From Epiperipatus broadwayi (taxonomy: Eukaryota > Onychophora > Udeonychophora > Euonychophora > Peripatidae), in the NCBI GenBank assembly GCA_028023455.1, contig JAQFVV010012489.1:4324575-4388574 (forward strand): 64,000 nucleotides of DNA, given 5' to 3'. Below, piece after piece: positions 1 to 12,584 of this stretch. A program made the translations under genes and the position numbers. The stretch's first letter is position 1; every line of letters begins with the position of its first letter. The notes beneath the pieces are model-generated. The model saw nothing but the letters and a program-made list of their open reading frames with translations, did no database searches and had not been told where the DNA came from.

Positions 1-1590
1 ACTTAAAATCATTAAGCTTAGATAAACATTATTTTTTTAATTGCTAACTTGTCAATTAATATATCTTTAAAGTTGTAATTAGTTAATCTGCCTCATGCAG
101 ATAAACACAAGACCATGATGTAAATACTAATATTACAAATTTTACAGTCATAATAATCTGATAACATAATGTTAGTGCATCTTTATTCAGTTTATCCCAA
201 ACATTTTTTTACTGTATATATAAAGCTTGAAGTCATAGTTACTATCACAAACTTCTTTGATTATGAACTGGGTTTGAATATAAGCCAGGCAAAACTTAGA
301 ATTTTTTAAATTACAAAAGAACTTAATTTTTTTTTTTCTAAATATCCTATCAATATCCAAATTATCTAGTTATCCAATTATTGAATATTGTATATGGAAA
401 ATAAAAAACAGGTTAAAATAACATTAAAGACTAACAACACCTGGAAAGTCTGGTAAGTAATTCCTTTTTCACTTTTTTTTTCTAAAATAGAATGTTGTTA
501 AGACTTGATTTGCAATGGACTATTTTAAAGATGCTTGACTTTTAATTACACACACATACATATATATGTATAATCTGCATATAATTACGTAAAAAAACAA
601 CAACAACAAATAGTTCATTATTCTTAACTACCTATTTAAAATAAAACTGACAACTACCTTAAAACTATATATATATTGTTTCCTAACAGAAAACTCTGTC
701 AGATAGCCCTAAATGTGTGACGTTAGTTTCATTCATTGATAGTTATAGTGATGTATAATGTTCAAATTATAAACACATGACTCTATAGAAGAATGAACTT
801 GTCTTGAATATAGTACATATATTTGGATATATGTTTAATAAGTAGATATATATTTATTTTTCACTCTTGAATAAAAGCAGTTGTGTTTGTAATTTAAATA
901 TTACATATCTTCATATTTATGTTTTAAGAGGGCTGATAGTATTAAGTTAGATATCAGTTTATTTATTTTTGCATAGATACAAGTGGCAAGAGATTTATGA
1001 TTTTCTTTATATTCTTTGTTTCCAATTGTTTTTCTGACCTTGTAATATATATATTTTATGTTTACATTTATTTTCATATATGGGTATATGTTAATAAATT
1101 ATATATAATGTATATATTAAAAGGCTCATAATGATGCGATAATTAATCCAGCTATCATGTCTATGGAAAGAATGTAATTCGATTTTTTTTTTTTTAAACA
1201 AGTGAAAATTTCTAGTAAGTTCTATCAAGGAATTCTTAATTAGAAGACAAAATATGAAAAGAAAATTATAAAAATTCTCACTCACTGTCTATACTCGAAT
1301 TTTATAATTAGCAATGTTTCTAAATTTTCTCAGTGAATTAAGCTGGGGAGAATTTTCCTTAGTCAGGACAATTTAACATTTTACATTATATTTAAATTAT
1401 AATGAAAACCACTCGATATTATGAACCTTCTGACAAACCTTTTAAAATCATTATCTCATAGTGAATTACAATTTTTTTTTTAAAAAGTTTCTTATTGCTT
1501 AATAAATATTCAATCAAGAATAATCATGGCCTACAATTATTGATATATTTTTTAGTTCTATGCTATCTCCAATTAAAGTTCAAGCTGTTA
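1..1590. other. AT-rich intergenic DNA, no gene seen
   Basis: Short TA runs and poly-A/T tracts only. The longest reading frame (minus strand, near 1091-1285) encodes a low-complexity Ile/Phe/Lys-rich peptide with no recognisable motif. I see no gene or identifiable transposon. Confidence 0.7.
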
Positions 1591-1763
<173 letters not shown>

Positions 1764-1855
1764 GTATTTATTTACTGCTCATTTTTCCTCTTTGATAATT
1801 TGAATACAGATTTCTTTTTTTTTTATGTTCATTTCTTTTACTTGCAGTCATCATT

Positions 1856-1953
1856 GCTTTTTTTTTTTCATATATCAAAACGTTGACCGGGAGCGAAATC
1901 GGGCCAGCGGCTTGAAAAGCAGCTATGCTAACCACAAGGCCACCAACACTTGA
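1856..1953 (-). mobile_element. tRNA-Gly-derived short SINE (copy 1)
   Basis: On the minus strand the unit starts TCAAG, then TGTTGGTGGCCTTGTGGTTA, then a D-arm/anticodon-arm-like section, then a GGCCCGATTTCGCTCCCGG T-arm-like section, then GATATATG and an A-rich tail. The order and spacing match an animal tRNA-Gly(UCC), whose head reads GCGTTGGTGG and whose T-arm reads CCCGGGTTCGATTCCCGG. The anticodon position has drifted (TTTTCAA loop). The short tRNA head plus oligo(A) tail indicates a retroposed SINE, not a working tRNA. No clear target-site duplication was found. Confidence 0.75.
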
Positions 1954-1964
1954 CAAGTCCAATT

Positions 1965-4900
1965 TTATATTTTAATAATTTTAAAAATATTGTTGACTGA
2001 AAACTTTTTATTATATATCAAATATGAGTAATTTTTCAGGACATTTTTATTTAATTTATTTTTTTAACTTAATTTGTATATATAATGATATTCCTAGATC
2101 AAACAATTTTATTACAATTAAAGGTTTTATCAAAAATCAATTTTTCAAGCTGGTTAATTCAATTAGCAATGTCTTAATAGAAATTTATCAGCCAATATTT
2201 CAAAAATAATAGCATCTGCAAATCTAAAATGATTTTATTTATTTATCTAGCGACAAAGTATGTTCTAATCTAATTCGTTGCAATTTCTTTTTTAAAATCG
2301 CAATTGGCTCAATATGAAACAACGAGTATATTGATATAGCCACTAACTATAATTTATGTTTATGATAAATTTATACATTCATAAAGTGTATCAAATACAG
2401 ATGAGGCTTAAAATTAGGGTTCCTAGTGTTTTTAATTTTTTTACACTTTGGATTTTTTGTTGTATACATACATACAGGAAGCACTTGTTCTAAAATCAAT
2501 AATAACCCTTTTAGAATTCTGTACCAAATAAAGCCATTTTATTGAAGATGGGACATTATCAATGATATTAATCTTCTATAAAAGAAAAACCACCCAATTA
2601 TTATAGATAATTTTTAATCATAATTTTTTGAAATTTTTTTTACTAAAATAGATCATTTATATTTCCATATGATATATTTCTAATATGCAGTACAAATGTA
2701 ATATTTTTAAATATTTTGATAAATAGGATTCATGGAAAAGATATACATCTATTCTATTGAATTTTTTCTATCTAGAAAAAATATTTCAGTTAATGAAGTT
2801 AAATAACTCTTTATAATCTTAATATTGAAACGTTCTGTAGGTTAGTGTACTTGGGAAAATTTGAAAATATAGGGTGACAATATGTTTGCTTCAAAACCAT
2901 TGCAATTTTGTAGAAATATTTATATATACATGCTAACATGGTTATATGATATTATGCTATCTCATCTTAGAAAAGTATTTTTATTTTCCAGCTAATAAAA
3001 ATGGGATAAATACATAATTATTAATGAATACCAATTTTATTTTATAAAGCTAAGACACTCAATTTAAATAAGTTACTGCAATCATAAATCACTAATCACT
3101 AGCTTGGTTTTAGAAAATGAACAAAAATATTGACATGGGTTTTGGTGCCAATGAAATGCAATAAAAATATGGTGAGCAGAAGTACACTTATATATTGCTT
3201 TTTTTGATTTGATCAAGAAAATTTAATGCACTTTATTCAGAAAATTTATGGCAATGTTTGACAGTATTTGGCTGACTGTGAAAATTTATTCAATAATTAC
3301 TATTTACATGATGGTATAAAAAAAGCATTATTATTGTAAGTAGAAATTATGATCCTTTTAAAATACAGTCTGACATTATGTAAGAATGTGTGATCACTTA
3401 ACATTACTTACTTTTACATAAAGGAACATTGTAATAGTTTATAAATGTTTTTACATAGCATGCATCAAGATGTAGTCTAGGTTTGATAGTGGAGTTTTGA
3501 ATTTAAATTGAATAAAAGCAAAAGTAATCATATTGCCTTTCTTAGGTTCTAGGTCTATAATATACTTCTGATTATATTATTTTTTTCCAAAAAACAGTCT
3601 ATAAAATGTTGTTAATTTTTAATTAATATTCAAAAAACACAGGAGGATTATCATTGAAATTGATGGAAGAAAGTTTTTCAATTACTTTTAACTTGGGATT
3701 ATCTGCTCAAAAATATAAATAAATATCCTGTTAAGATTTTAGATAATAAAATACAAATAAGATGTTATGGTGTTACACAGTCTGCTATGTGTTGCTGCTA
3801 AGTTTAAAATGTTAAAAACTAAGGTATTTACAATACAACTAAATTATCTCCCAAAATAAATATCCTGTAAAATTTGAAAACTGATAGTAAAAATAGTATT
3901 TTTTGCTTATCACAATTTTTTTTTAAGAATATATATTTTTTAGAAGTGATCATGTGATGTAAATAATCAGTAACAGAGTATTTAATATCATATTCTTATT
4001 ATGAATAACGCATGATTATGTCAGAAGAAACAAATTATGTTTACATTATAAAGATTACTTAAAGACACTCCTTAGAAATCTATATAGATCACTTTCATTG
4101 TAAATGTAAGACAATATAAAATACAACAGAAACCTGTAATTAGGATAAGAATGAAGTTTTCAAGAAAAAAATTTGCTGTGAAAAAAATTAAAATATAGCT
4201 TCAACATCACCCATTTTTAATTTTGTGTTCTTTGTTTTTCTGTCTAACTTTTTATCTCACTTCAGTTTAAATGTCCAAATTCATCTACAAGTAGCTGAAA
4301 GTGATATGCACTATTTAGCTCAATATTAGACTTTAAGAGTAAAGGGCTAAAAATCTCAGACTAAGTACAACTTATTACTTGAAAGAGTTCAAACATTACC
4401 CATGACCTTTAAGAAATCAATAATTATATTTCCCTGTGAATTTAAAGTAGTGTAAGAGTTATAGCTTTGAAAGCAAAAAGTTCCTTGATCAATGCTCAAC
4501 TTGTCATTTTTGGTGCTCAAAATATCACATGACCCAATGAATTAATTAGGCAATGTTGATATAAATGCTTATTATTAAATATGTATTTCATTTTTATCCA
4601 AACTCAATTTAATCAATATGAATTAATTTTAAAATAACATTGTAATGTATCTGGAATATCTTTTTTATACAGTAAGTAATTTAATATAAAATGTGCAGTT
4701 TAAAACAGTAAGTGTTAATTTTAAACTATTGAAATGCCACAAATGTTTACAAAAACACCAAAAAAAGTAACTCTAAAGTTAGTAGCTTGGGAGATTTGAG
4801 CACTGAAGTAAACGTTAAGATATAACCTTTCTATTAGCCTGATAAAACTTAAATTCCCCTCACCTACTTCCTTTAGATTGGTAGTAATCCATATAACTCC

Positions 4901-7900
4901 TGAGATGGTCTTTGTATTACACTATGAAGGACAAAAATAATTAAATTGATATTAGAAAATTTTCAATTTAACAAAGTGTAAAATCTTAATATAGCCTTGT
5001 TTATTTTTATATATAAAACAAGAAGTTATTGTAATTTATAAAAATTTTAACCTATTATTTTTAATACATATGCAATTAAATGTGTTATAAGTTCAAATCA
5101 CAGTACTCAAATATTTTATATATTGCTCTATCATGTAAAAAATTAAATAATTGACTTACAGTGTGTATGCATTCCAAGAAAAACTCTTTCCTCAATTTCT
5201 TTGAGTGACACTAATTATTTAAGTTAATATAGCAATTACTATTCTTATATTAATTATAGTACATATTCTGACTTGATATTAGAATCAATAATGAATGTAA
5301 TGATTTCCCTTAAATCAGTTTATTTTAATGAGTGCCATTATTTAGTTAATTAAATATTAGATTTTTGAGCTATTATTCAAGATTTAATTGATAAAATAAG
5401 TTCAATCTATGTTGTTTAATGTTTGACTATTTTCAAGTAAATTTATTTGTGAAAAATCTTTGCATTAATTAATGATGCTTTATTCTGAAATTGATTTATT
5501 CACCATTATTAAGAAAAGAAAATCAAGAATTAGAATTTATGGAAACAATTGGTAAAACTCATGTGAAGCAATCAGTCTTAGCTTAAGATTGAGCTTCATG
5601 ATGTCATCTACTAATCTGTGTTTAAACTCTATATCCCATCCCACTCCTTTAGTCATGTGTGTATATATATATATATTTTTATTTTAATTAAAATTTACAA
5701 ATAATTAAAAATATTTAAAATTTTTTTAAATTTTTTTAACACTCTTTCAATTTTTAAAAAATTTTTTTTAAAAAAAGATTTTGAGAGGAAAAAAAAACTC
5801 TTAAAGAATATATTATTTAATTTTGAATACTGTGTTAAATATATTTGTTTGAATTATTATTATATATATATATATATATATATATATTTGAGATGCGCAC
5901 CTAAAATTTATAAAGTTTAACTTTCCAATATTTATTATTATTAATTTTTTAATTATTATTAATTCTTTTTTATTAGAGTACATAGTTATGGCTCAAATAT
6001 ATATATATATGGGAGCAAAAATACTAACAAAGTATTGCTTTTTAAAAAAATATTTTATTATACATCATTTTAAAACTTTTTCTTTTTAAATTGTTTTCCA
6101 ATTAAACTGTATATTTTATAAAATCCAAGATGGAAGATGCAACTGTTAATTGTCCATAAATAATTAAAGGATTAGAAATATAATATTGTTTTAATCTTGG
6201 GAAGGAATTTTTAATTAAGTTTTATTTGAAATAAAATGGGGATTAAGATTAATAGATTTTACTTTTGTTATAAACAGTTATCTGATGATTGCATCTTCAA
6301 GTAATGAACAAAGAAAACTTAAGGTTTTAGATTAAATATTAGATTTGAGCTGGAAATAAATTAAAAGCATTCCAGAAATACCTGAGCAGTATATAAAATG
6401 GGCTAATTTTGACCACCAAGAGGACTAGGTACTATTTAGAGAACTGTAATGTTATAACCACACTGCTTTAAATCTGAAAATGATCGGGTAAAACCAATCA
6501 CCTTCCTGACCCTTGTGGGGTCATCTTCACCACCATAATATCCTGCTGCCCTGAAATGAAGAAAAACCTAAAAAATAACTTTGGAATGCTGATCAGAAGC
6601 TGACAGTCACCAAGAAGAATTCACATAGATCCATTAAATGCCATACTTTGAAAAATGGACTCTTAAATGGTGCAAGGTAAATTATTTCAAACTGCCACCA
6701 TTGAAACTAAATCTAGCTTGCCTAACTAGTCTCAAACTCTACTATCAATTTCTCCTAATGTATGATTTAACTTTGTAACTTTTCTAATATGTAAATTGCT
6801 CTTAAATAATTTCTATAAATTTAATTCTTTCTCATATGCTCTAACTTTCTTTAAATTTGGTGTGGTCATTTATTTATTACTTAATTTTACATATCTATTT
6901 TACTTATTATTAATATGCCAATCTCAAGCAATCTGTCGAGTTGAATTTCTAAAATCTTCTTTTTACATAAACCTTCATGAATTAATGGTATTAACATCCC
7001 CTTAAAACATAATGCATTATTAATTAATACATTCACCATATTGTTTTATGAGTCAACATTTTGGGTATGTTTTAGTATAAAAATTTATTTGTTAAACTTT
7101 GGATTTTTTACCCAGGGTGAATCCAGAACTTAGACTAATTAACACTCTGAAACCTTGTTTATTTTATAAATATTATTCAATTCTGAAAAGGGTGACTTAT
7201 TTTTTTTCTATATATAACTGCTAGTTTTCATTTTATTTTTCCACACTCTTAAAATATCACATGCTTAAATATTCTCAGAAGGTGGGATTGAATTATATTA
7301 AATCACAGAACAGGAGGAGGTCAAATCTTAAGTATATTTTATTAAATGAAATCTTCCCTATATATAATAGTGGCATAGCATATTATTTATCTAAATTATT
7401 GCATTCAAACAAGGATTATTTATTTTTAAAGCAGTAAATCTTAGTCAATGTCATTAGTGACATTTATCTGCACTCTGTTACTGACATTCAGCCTTATCTT
7501 TGTGATTATATATATGTGCTTCTAATCTACAGGTTGTGACAAGATCAAACCCATAGATTTCTTCTCATTTCCTTGTCCTGTGGATAGTTGACCTTCCCAA
7601 AACCACTTATTTTGTATAAAAGGAACTCTGACAATGATTCCAATATGCCTGGAACATGCTTATCCACTTTTCTCTAAGCACTGCCCAAGAAAGGAGTCTT
7701 AGATTTCATTTTTCATCCAGAAGCATGACCTTTTCCTGTTATTTCTTTGCACCAATGTCAGTACCACAAACTTCTTCATATTATTATTTTTTGTACTTCA
7801 TGACCCAGTTTTAGTGCTCTAACATTAAAATTACTCTCTGTTCAAATATATATGTAAATGTCGAGTATTACTAATTTTATTAATTAATGTTATTTCAGTC

Positions 7901-9780
7901 TTATACAATTCCACCATCATCATTTAGTATTTCTGTATTTAAGATTATCTGCCTTGGGGAAAATCAAATGTTTTGTCTTTTAAATGTTTTTTTTTTTCAA
8001 TAAATATTTTGTCATAGAATTAAATGTAATTTTCACATGTGTTTTATTTATTTTCATGACTGTAATGGCATGAAAATAGCTTATATCTGTAATGAATTCC
8101 AGAATGCTCCCTGAACTCATATGTTAGTCACCATGTTTCAGAACCATAAATAAAAGCATTAATGGTAGTATTATGTAATCTTTCTAATAATTGATTGGCA
8201 TCTTAATATTGGACCCACCAAAGATGTGTGTTTATGTATAGTATATATCAATTAATAAAAGTGCATATGAGAAATAATAGCATGATATGTAATTATCTTC
8301 CATTTGATAGACTGCTTGCTCATTCATGCACTTACTAATATATGCAATTAATTCATAAATGTATATAAATAATTTGTCACTATATTAAACTATATATATA
8401 TATTATCTAACTTATTTGAGTAGTTTGAATTCCTTTTTTTCCACTTCCACATGTACAGCCATGCGTATACATATTTTAGTTAAGTCATAGTTAATAGATG
8501 TCTCACTGTCTTCTCTGCTCTGCTAGTGGGCCAGATTTAAAATGAATTCTCATGTGTCATCATTATATGTTATTCATTAGGTATTTGATCTGGGGCTTAT
8601 GGAGTGGGTTCGAATTCAGGTTGGTCCCTGATTTAAATCTTGGGCTTGACTGGGTTTGAAGTACATTTTGTGAGTTTCAGTCATGTTAGATGGATAAACA
8701 TGTTTTGACTGGTACACATGGAAACTGATGAGAGGTTTTCTTAAAATATGCCTACTGCAGTAATTGGTCAGCTTTTCAAGTGATGTTGTGATCAAAAAAT
8801 AGATACTTCAAATGCTGTGATTGGGGTTTACAACTATTCAATTATTTTTATTTATATGAAACAGTGAATTATAGTTATAAATTTTGAGAATATATATTTA
8901 CATTTAAATTCTTCACATTTATCTCATCAAATATCTGAGGACATTGAAAGTATCAATATTTTCTCTTAACAGAATGAATCTATTTTGACTTTTAGTGGCA
9001 AAAATTTAAATTGAAAAAGATTTTTATGTCTGTATGTGAATAAATGATAATAATCAAATGGTTTCATTATTCAGAACTTCATAAGAAGTCCAAATACTGA
9101 AAGAACCATAGTTGGATGATTCAAGAATCTATGCTCGTTTGACACTCTATCACTGCATTAAACTTGATTCTAAATACAAGATCTCGATATTAGGAGCTAC
9201 AGTAAATAAAAAATATCTAAATAAAAAAATATTTGGAACTAATAAAAAGAAGAAAGGAATGAATACTCATATTCTGCAGAGGTGAAAAACTGAATGCTTA
9301 CAATGGATTTTGTTTTATTTCCATCATGAAAACAAATTTTATATATACTCTATTTATTATTTTGCTAAATGGTTAAGCCTTCATTTCTAAATTAATGTGA
9401 GTAAACACAGGTGTAAACATCTGTCACAAACGTTCACCCAATGTTTTTCGATATATTTTTTTTTTTTATAATTATAGTTCAATTTTAAACTTTTATAAAG
9501 AATTTTTGGGAGAATCGTTTGTTATTTGTTCAAAGCCCACAGGCTAACATGAAGCATTTTATATTTCACTATTTACTTTTGCATGTTTCTGCTTGTTAAC
9601 CTTTTTTTTATTTACAAAATATTTTATTTTTGTAGATTAATTTTATTATTATTGAATTTACATCTTCAACAAAAACGGTTAAAATTGAGAAGTGAATATA
9701 GAAAATAATACTTTTTTTTTGTTATACACAAAGCAATGTTCTGACTTGAAATTAAATTGCTGACAAGTTTAATAGTTCTG
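1965..9780. other. Long AT-rich stretch without a supported gene
   Basis: Nothing identifiable except microsatellites such as (TA)n near 5861-5887. Two blocks, about 6400-6680 and 7500-7800, are less AT-biased and may be very old repeats or relics; I could not assign them. A B-box-like GGTTCGAATTC at about 8609-8619 hints at a tRNA-derived repeat, but no matching A box was convincing. Small reading frames (2024-2209, 6796-7005) are low-complexity hydrophobic peptides with no motif. Confidence 0.6.
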
Positions 9781-9880
9781 TCAAGCGTTGGTGGCCTAGC
9801 TGTTAGCATAGCTACCTTCCAAGCAGCTGGCCCGGGTTTGCTTCCCCGTCAACGCATTTGTCATGGAAGAAATAAATATT
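9781..9880 (+). mobile_element. tRNA-Gly(UCC)-derived short SINE (copy 2)
   Basis: Positions 9785-9856 form a 72-nt tRNA-Gly-like unit, the usual length for this tRNA. The acceptor GCGTTGG faces TCAACGC, the anticodon loop is CTTCCAA (anticodon TCC), and the T-arm-like section is CCCGGGTTTGCTTCCCC. There is one mismatch in the anticodon stem and one in the T stem, so it is a decayed tRNA-like sequence. It is preceded by TCAA and followed by TTTGTCATGGAAGAAATAAA, a tail shared in form with the other copies. This is the only plus-strand member and the one that best shows the tRNA-Gly ancestry. Confidence 0.8.
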
Positions 9881-10178
9881 AATATTTATAAAAGGACAAA
9901 GAGAATTAGTATATATATTGACACAGTTTTTTTTATAAATAAAGTATTTTCTTATGGTCAATCATGCAATGATATAACTACAGATGATCTATCCTCATAG
10001 TTATTAAGAATAAGCATAATATCCCAAAATTCTTGCCCGCAATTTAATAACATTTGCCTTTTTTATTTCAGGAAAGTAGCAAGTGGTTTACAAAAACAAA
10101 GTTTAGATATATCTTTGCAAAAACAAAATCAAGATACTTAAGAGAATCATTATGTGGTTTAGTTTCTGGATAGGTATT

Positions 10179-10197
10179 TACAATCCACTGACATTTT
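10179..10197. repeat. Target-site duplication, left
   Basis: TACAATCCACTGACATTTT here is repeated with one mismatch at 10302-10320 on the other side of the SINE. A long TSD is the signature of LINE-mediated retroposition. Confidence 0.85.
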
Positions 10198-10300
10198 TTT
10201 TTCTCATGTGTCATAGCATCAGCCGGGGAAGCGAACCTGCTAACCCGGGACAACTGCTTGTAAAGCGGCTGTCGCTGACCTCTCGACCACCAATGCTTGA
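10198..10300 (-). mobile_element. tRNA-derived short SINE, second subfamily (copy A)
   Basis: On the minus strand the unit reads TCAAGCATTGGTGGTCGAG, then a D-arm, an anticodon-like stem-loop with loop TTTACAA (triplet TAC), then CCCGGGTTAGCAGGTTCGC, then CCGGCTGATGCTATGACACATGAG and poly(A). Head (TCAAGCATTGGTGG) and tail (a GAYACATGA-like string plus A) match the Gly-derived copies, but the central tRNA section differs. Flanked by 19-bp TSDs with one mismatch. Reading frames on both strands over this block are artefacts of the repeat. Confidence 0.82.
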
Positions 10301-10301
10301 A

Positions 10302-10320
10302 TACAATCCACTGATATTTT
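10302..10320. repeat. Target-site duplication, right
   Basis: TACAATCCACTGATATTTT, the partner of 10179-10197 (18 of 19 identical). Confidence 0.85.
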
Positions 10321-11071
10321 CTAATGCAGTCTGGTACCAAAAATAAATCTTGAATTTGCTCAATAAATTACTCATCCTTATATAGATTTTACTAGTATAC
10401 AATATAGAATGGATTATTGTCGTTAGTTTATTTTAAAATGTATTTTTAGAAAACAAAAATTATCTGACAAACAATTTTATTTAAAAAAAACAAAACAAAC
10501 ATATTTCTTTTTCTGTTTATAATTTTACTTATCAACAGTTAAGTGTTGTCTGCATTCTAAAAATTGAGTTCAATTTCAACTTCATGCTGATTATTCCATT
10601 AAATAAGCAATTTTTGTAAAAGTAAGGCTAATCACTAAATTAGAATTCTATTGTCAAACAATTTAACTACTAGAAGAGTTATTTTTCAATTATGTTTATT
10701 GAGAGTCACTGCCAAGCCGTAGAGACAAACTTTAACAATTACAAACCATTCAAAGATTAATTATTTGACTGCCATTTAAAACTAATTTATGATTAAACTG
10801 TTAGATTATTGCATTTAAAATATATAGTCAGTTAAGAAAAATTTGAATTTGATAGAGACAAATAGAAATTAACCTTTCTTTAAATAGAAAAATTAACCTT
10901 TCTTTAAAATCTAAATAAAAATCGCAAAGAAAATGAAAATATCTAATTTCCTAAAAATATAAGAGGTTAATTGCTAGAATAATACAATAAAAGAAATGAC
11001 ATGTGTATTTTTACTGTATTGAATAGTGTAATATATACATTATACATGAAGAAATCTTAATTTTGTCCATT
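10321..11071. other. AT-rich spacer, no gene
   Basis: Contains only a short tandem duplication near 10871-10918 (AATTAACCTTTCTTTAAA twice). Nothing else recognised. Confidence 0.65.
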
Positions 11072-11086
11072 AACATAAATGATATT
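11072..11086. repeat. Target-site duplication of foldback element, left
   Basis: AACATAAATGATATT, matching AACATAAATAATATT at 11396-11410 (14 of 15 identical). This defines the ends of the intervening element, including its non-palindromic tail. Confidence 0.75.
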
Positions 11087-11395
11087 AAAACAGGCAAAAC
11101 TCTCTATACGTATTGCCATTCAGTGCAAGCCAGAGTAATCAACAGATGCCAGAAGGCTTGTGCATAAAATCCCCATCTAGTGCTTACTTATCCAATATCC
11201 CCAAACTAGTTTCTGGCTTGTGGCCTTCGTCAGTGAGGAGCCTTGGATCTGAGAGCACTAGCACAAACCTTCTGGCATCCATTGATTTCTCTGGCTTGCA
11301 CTGAGTGGCAATACTGTATAGAGAGTTTTGCCTGTTTTAATAACAGTTACAAGCAAGCATAAAAAATAGTGATCATATGATGTTTATTGACTTAA
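11087..11395. mobile_element. Penelope-like/retrozyme-like foldback element with a hammerhead motif (copy A)
   Basis: A 309-bp element between 15-bp TSDs. The left arm begins AAAACAGGCAAAACTCTC and its reverse complement closes the palindrome near 11337. Inner arm sequence (GCAAGCCAGAG, TGCCAGAAGGCTTGTGC) is also inverted on the right. The left arm continues for about 100 bp with the 59-nt hammerhead-like motif on the minus strand; the right arm is shortened and lacks it. After the palindrome comes a unique tail of about 55 bp containing GTGATCATATGATGTTTATTG, also found after copy C/D and after the miniature at 55 kb. No protein is encoded; the small plus-strand reading frame at 11113-11304 is an artefact of the arms. 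Confidence 0.75.
11190..11248 (-). ncRNA. Hammerhead-ribozyme-like motif, type I (copy A)
   Basis: Read on the minus strand. Outer helix I is ATCCAA with TTGGAT (6 of 6 pairs). An internal loop GGC/TA follows. Inner helix I is TCCTCA with TGGGGA (6 pairs, one G-U). Core CTGACGA differs from the consensus only at position 7, which is variable in hammerheads. Stem II is GGC/GCC with loop CACAA, preceded by an A-A mismatch where pair 10.1-11.1 is expected. Core GAAAC follows, then palindromic ACTAGT as minimal stem III. The predicted cleavage site is GTT. All helices are intact, so this copy is the best structural representative. Activity is untested. Confidence 0.6.
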
Positions 11396-11410
11396 AACAT
11401 AAATAATATT
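11396..11410. repeat. Target-site duplication of foldback element, right
   Basis: AACATAAATAATATT, the partner of 11072-11086. Confidence 0.75.
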
Positions 11411-11439
11411 TGCATAAAGTAAAAATGTAAACAAAGCTT

Positions 11440-11454
11440 ATTACTTAAATTCTT
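11440..11454. repeat. Target-site duplication, left
   Basis: ATTACTTAAATTCTT, repeated exactly at 11547-11561 around the SINE. Confidence 0.9.
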
Positions 11455-11546
11455 TTTTTTTTCATGTATCAAAGCATTGACCGAGAAACGAACCAGGCCA
11501 GCTGCTTGGAAGGCAGCTGTGCTAACCACAAGGCCACCAGAGCTTG
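11455..11546 (-). mobile_element. tRNA-Gly(UCC)-derived short SINE (copy 3)
   Basis: Minus strand: TCAAGCTCTGGTGGCCTTG, then GTTAGCACAGCTGCCTTCC (anticodon TCC), then AAGCAGCTGGCCTGGTTCG, then TTTCTCGGTCAATGCTTTGA, ending ATACATG plus poly(A). The tRNA-Gly identity is clear although the acceptor stem has drifted. The element is only about 92 bp, almost all tRNA-like, and sits between exact 15-bp TSDs. Confidence 0.88.
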
Positions 11547-11561
11547 ATTACTTAAATTCTT
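11547..11561. repeat. Target-site duplication, right
   Basis: ATTACTTAAATTCTT, the exact partner of 11440-11454. Confidence 0.9.
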
Positions 11562-12460
11562 AAATATATTTTATATGCAGAACATTCATTTCAAAAGACA
11601 AATATTAAATACTACAGAAATTGATAATTTTTGCACACTATCCAAACAATGTCTAATTGAACATTGTAGGAATTTTGATTCATTACTGAGTCTGCACTAT
11701 TAAAAAACCATTTCTTTTATTTACCGTTACCTATCATTTTATTTACTAGAAATAATCTTTAAAATTTTTGGGGTCAGATATATTCCTATATGTTCTTTTA
11801 TAGTCCAAAATCAGGATAACATTGATGATCCATTTTAGTTATATTATGCTGCTTTTTTATTATTAATGTCTGCCCTTGTTTTTTCATAGTAAAACATATA
11901 GGCAGAATGGATGTTGATACTTAATCATGTATACAATTTGTGGGCATGCTTTCAGATCAATTTTATTATTGTAATTATTTATTAATCAATTCAAAATAAT
12001 TGGCAAGTTAAAACTAATATTCTATTTTTTCAACACTCTTTTGTTTTTATTTTATTGTTAACATTAGCGTAAAAGCCATCCAATGTTTAATTCCAATAAG
12101 AATATTTTCATTATTATTATCTTTTTATCCATCATTAAATCAGATTTGCAATATGTACATATTATCAGCTGTAAATTTATATACATTCTGTTACCTGTGC
12201 AAGAATATTTTAAATGCTGCGTACTTATAAGAAGATAAGTAAATGATTTGATGTTAATGCATATTCATCATTAATGAAGTGTACATTCATAGAATAACCC
12301 AATATACAACTATTGTGAATAATTAATAAATCCAAGTATATTGTGTTTTTATTTCCATGTTCGACCAATTATTTTAAATCAATATTATTTAATTTGCATA
12401 TTTATTACATTATGAAAACATACTCTTTTAATGTCATATATATATATATATATATATATT

Positions 12461-12584
12461 ACTAATCCCTGGTTCTACTACTTCTTCAATATTATTAACT
12501 GCTAAACTATGAATTAATCCTCTGATCACAATCTCCATTGACTAATCCCTGGTTCTACTACTTCAGTATTATTAACTGCTAAAC
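12461..12584. repeat. Tandem duplication, 80-bp spacing
   Basis: ACTAATCCCTGGTTCTACTA followed by CTTC and ATTATTAACTGCTAAAC occurs at 12461-12507 and again at 12541-12584. The first copy carries a few extra bases after CTTC. It looks like a local segmental duplication beside a TA microsatellite. Confidence 0.85.

Noticed and set aside
9785-9856. Functional tRNA-Gly(UCC) gene
   Set aside because: One mismatch in each of the anticodon and T stems, a shared SINE-type tail, and sister copies with TSDs make it a retroposed SINE.
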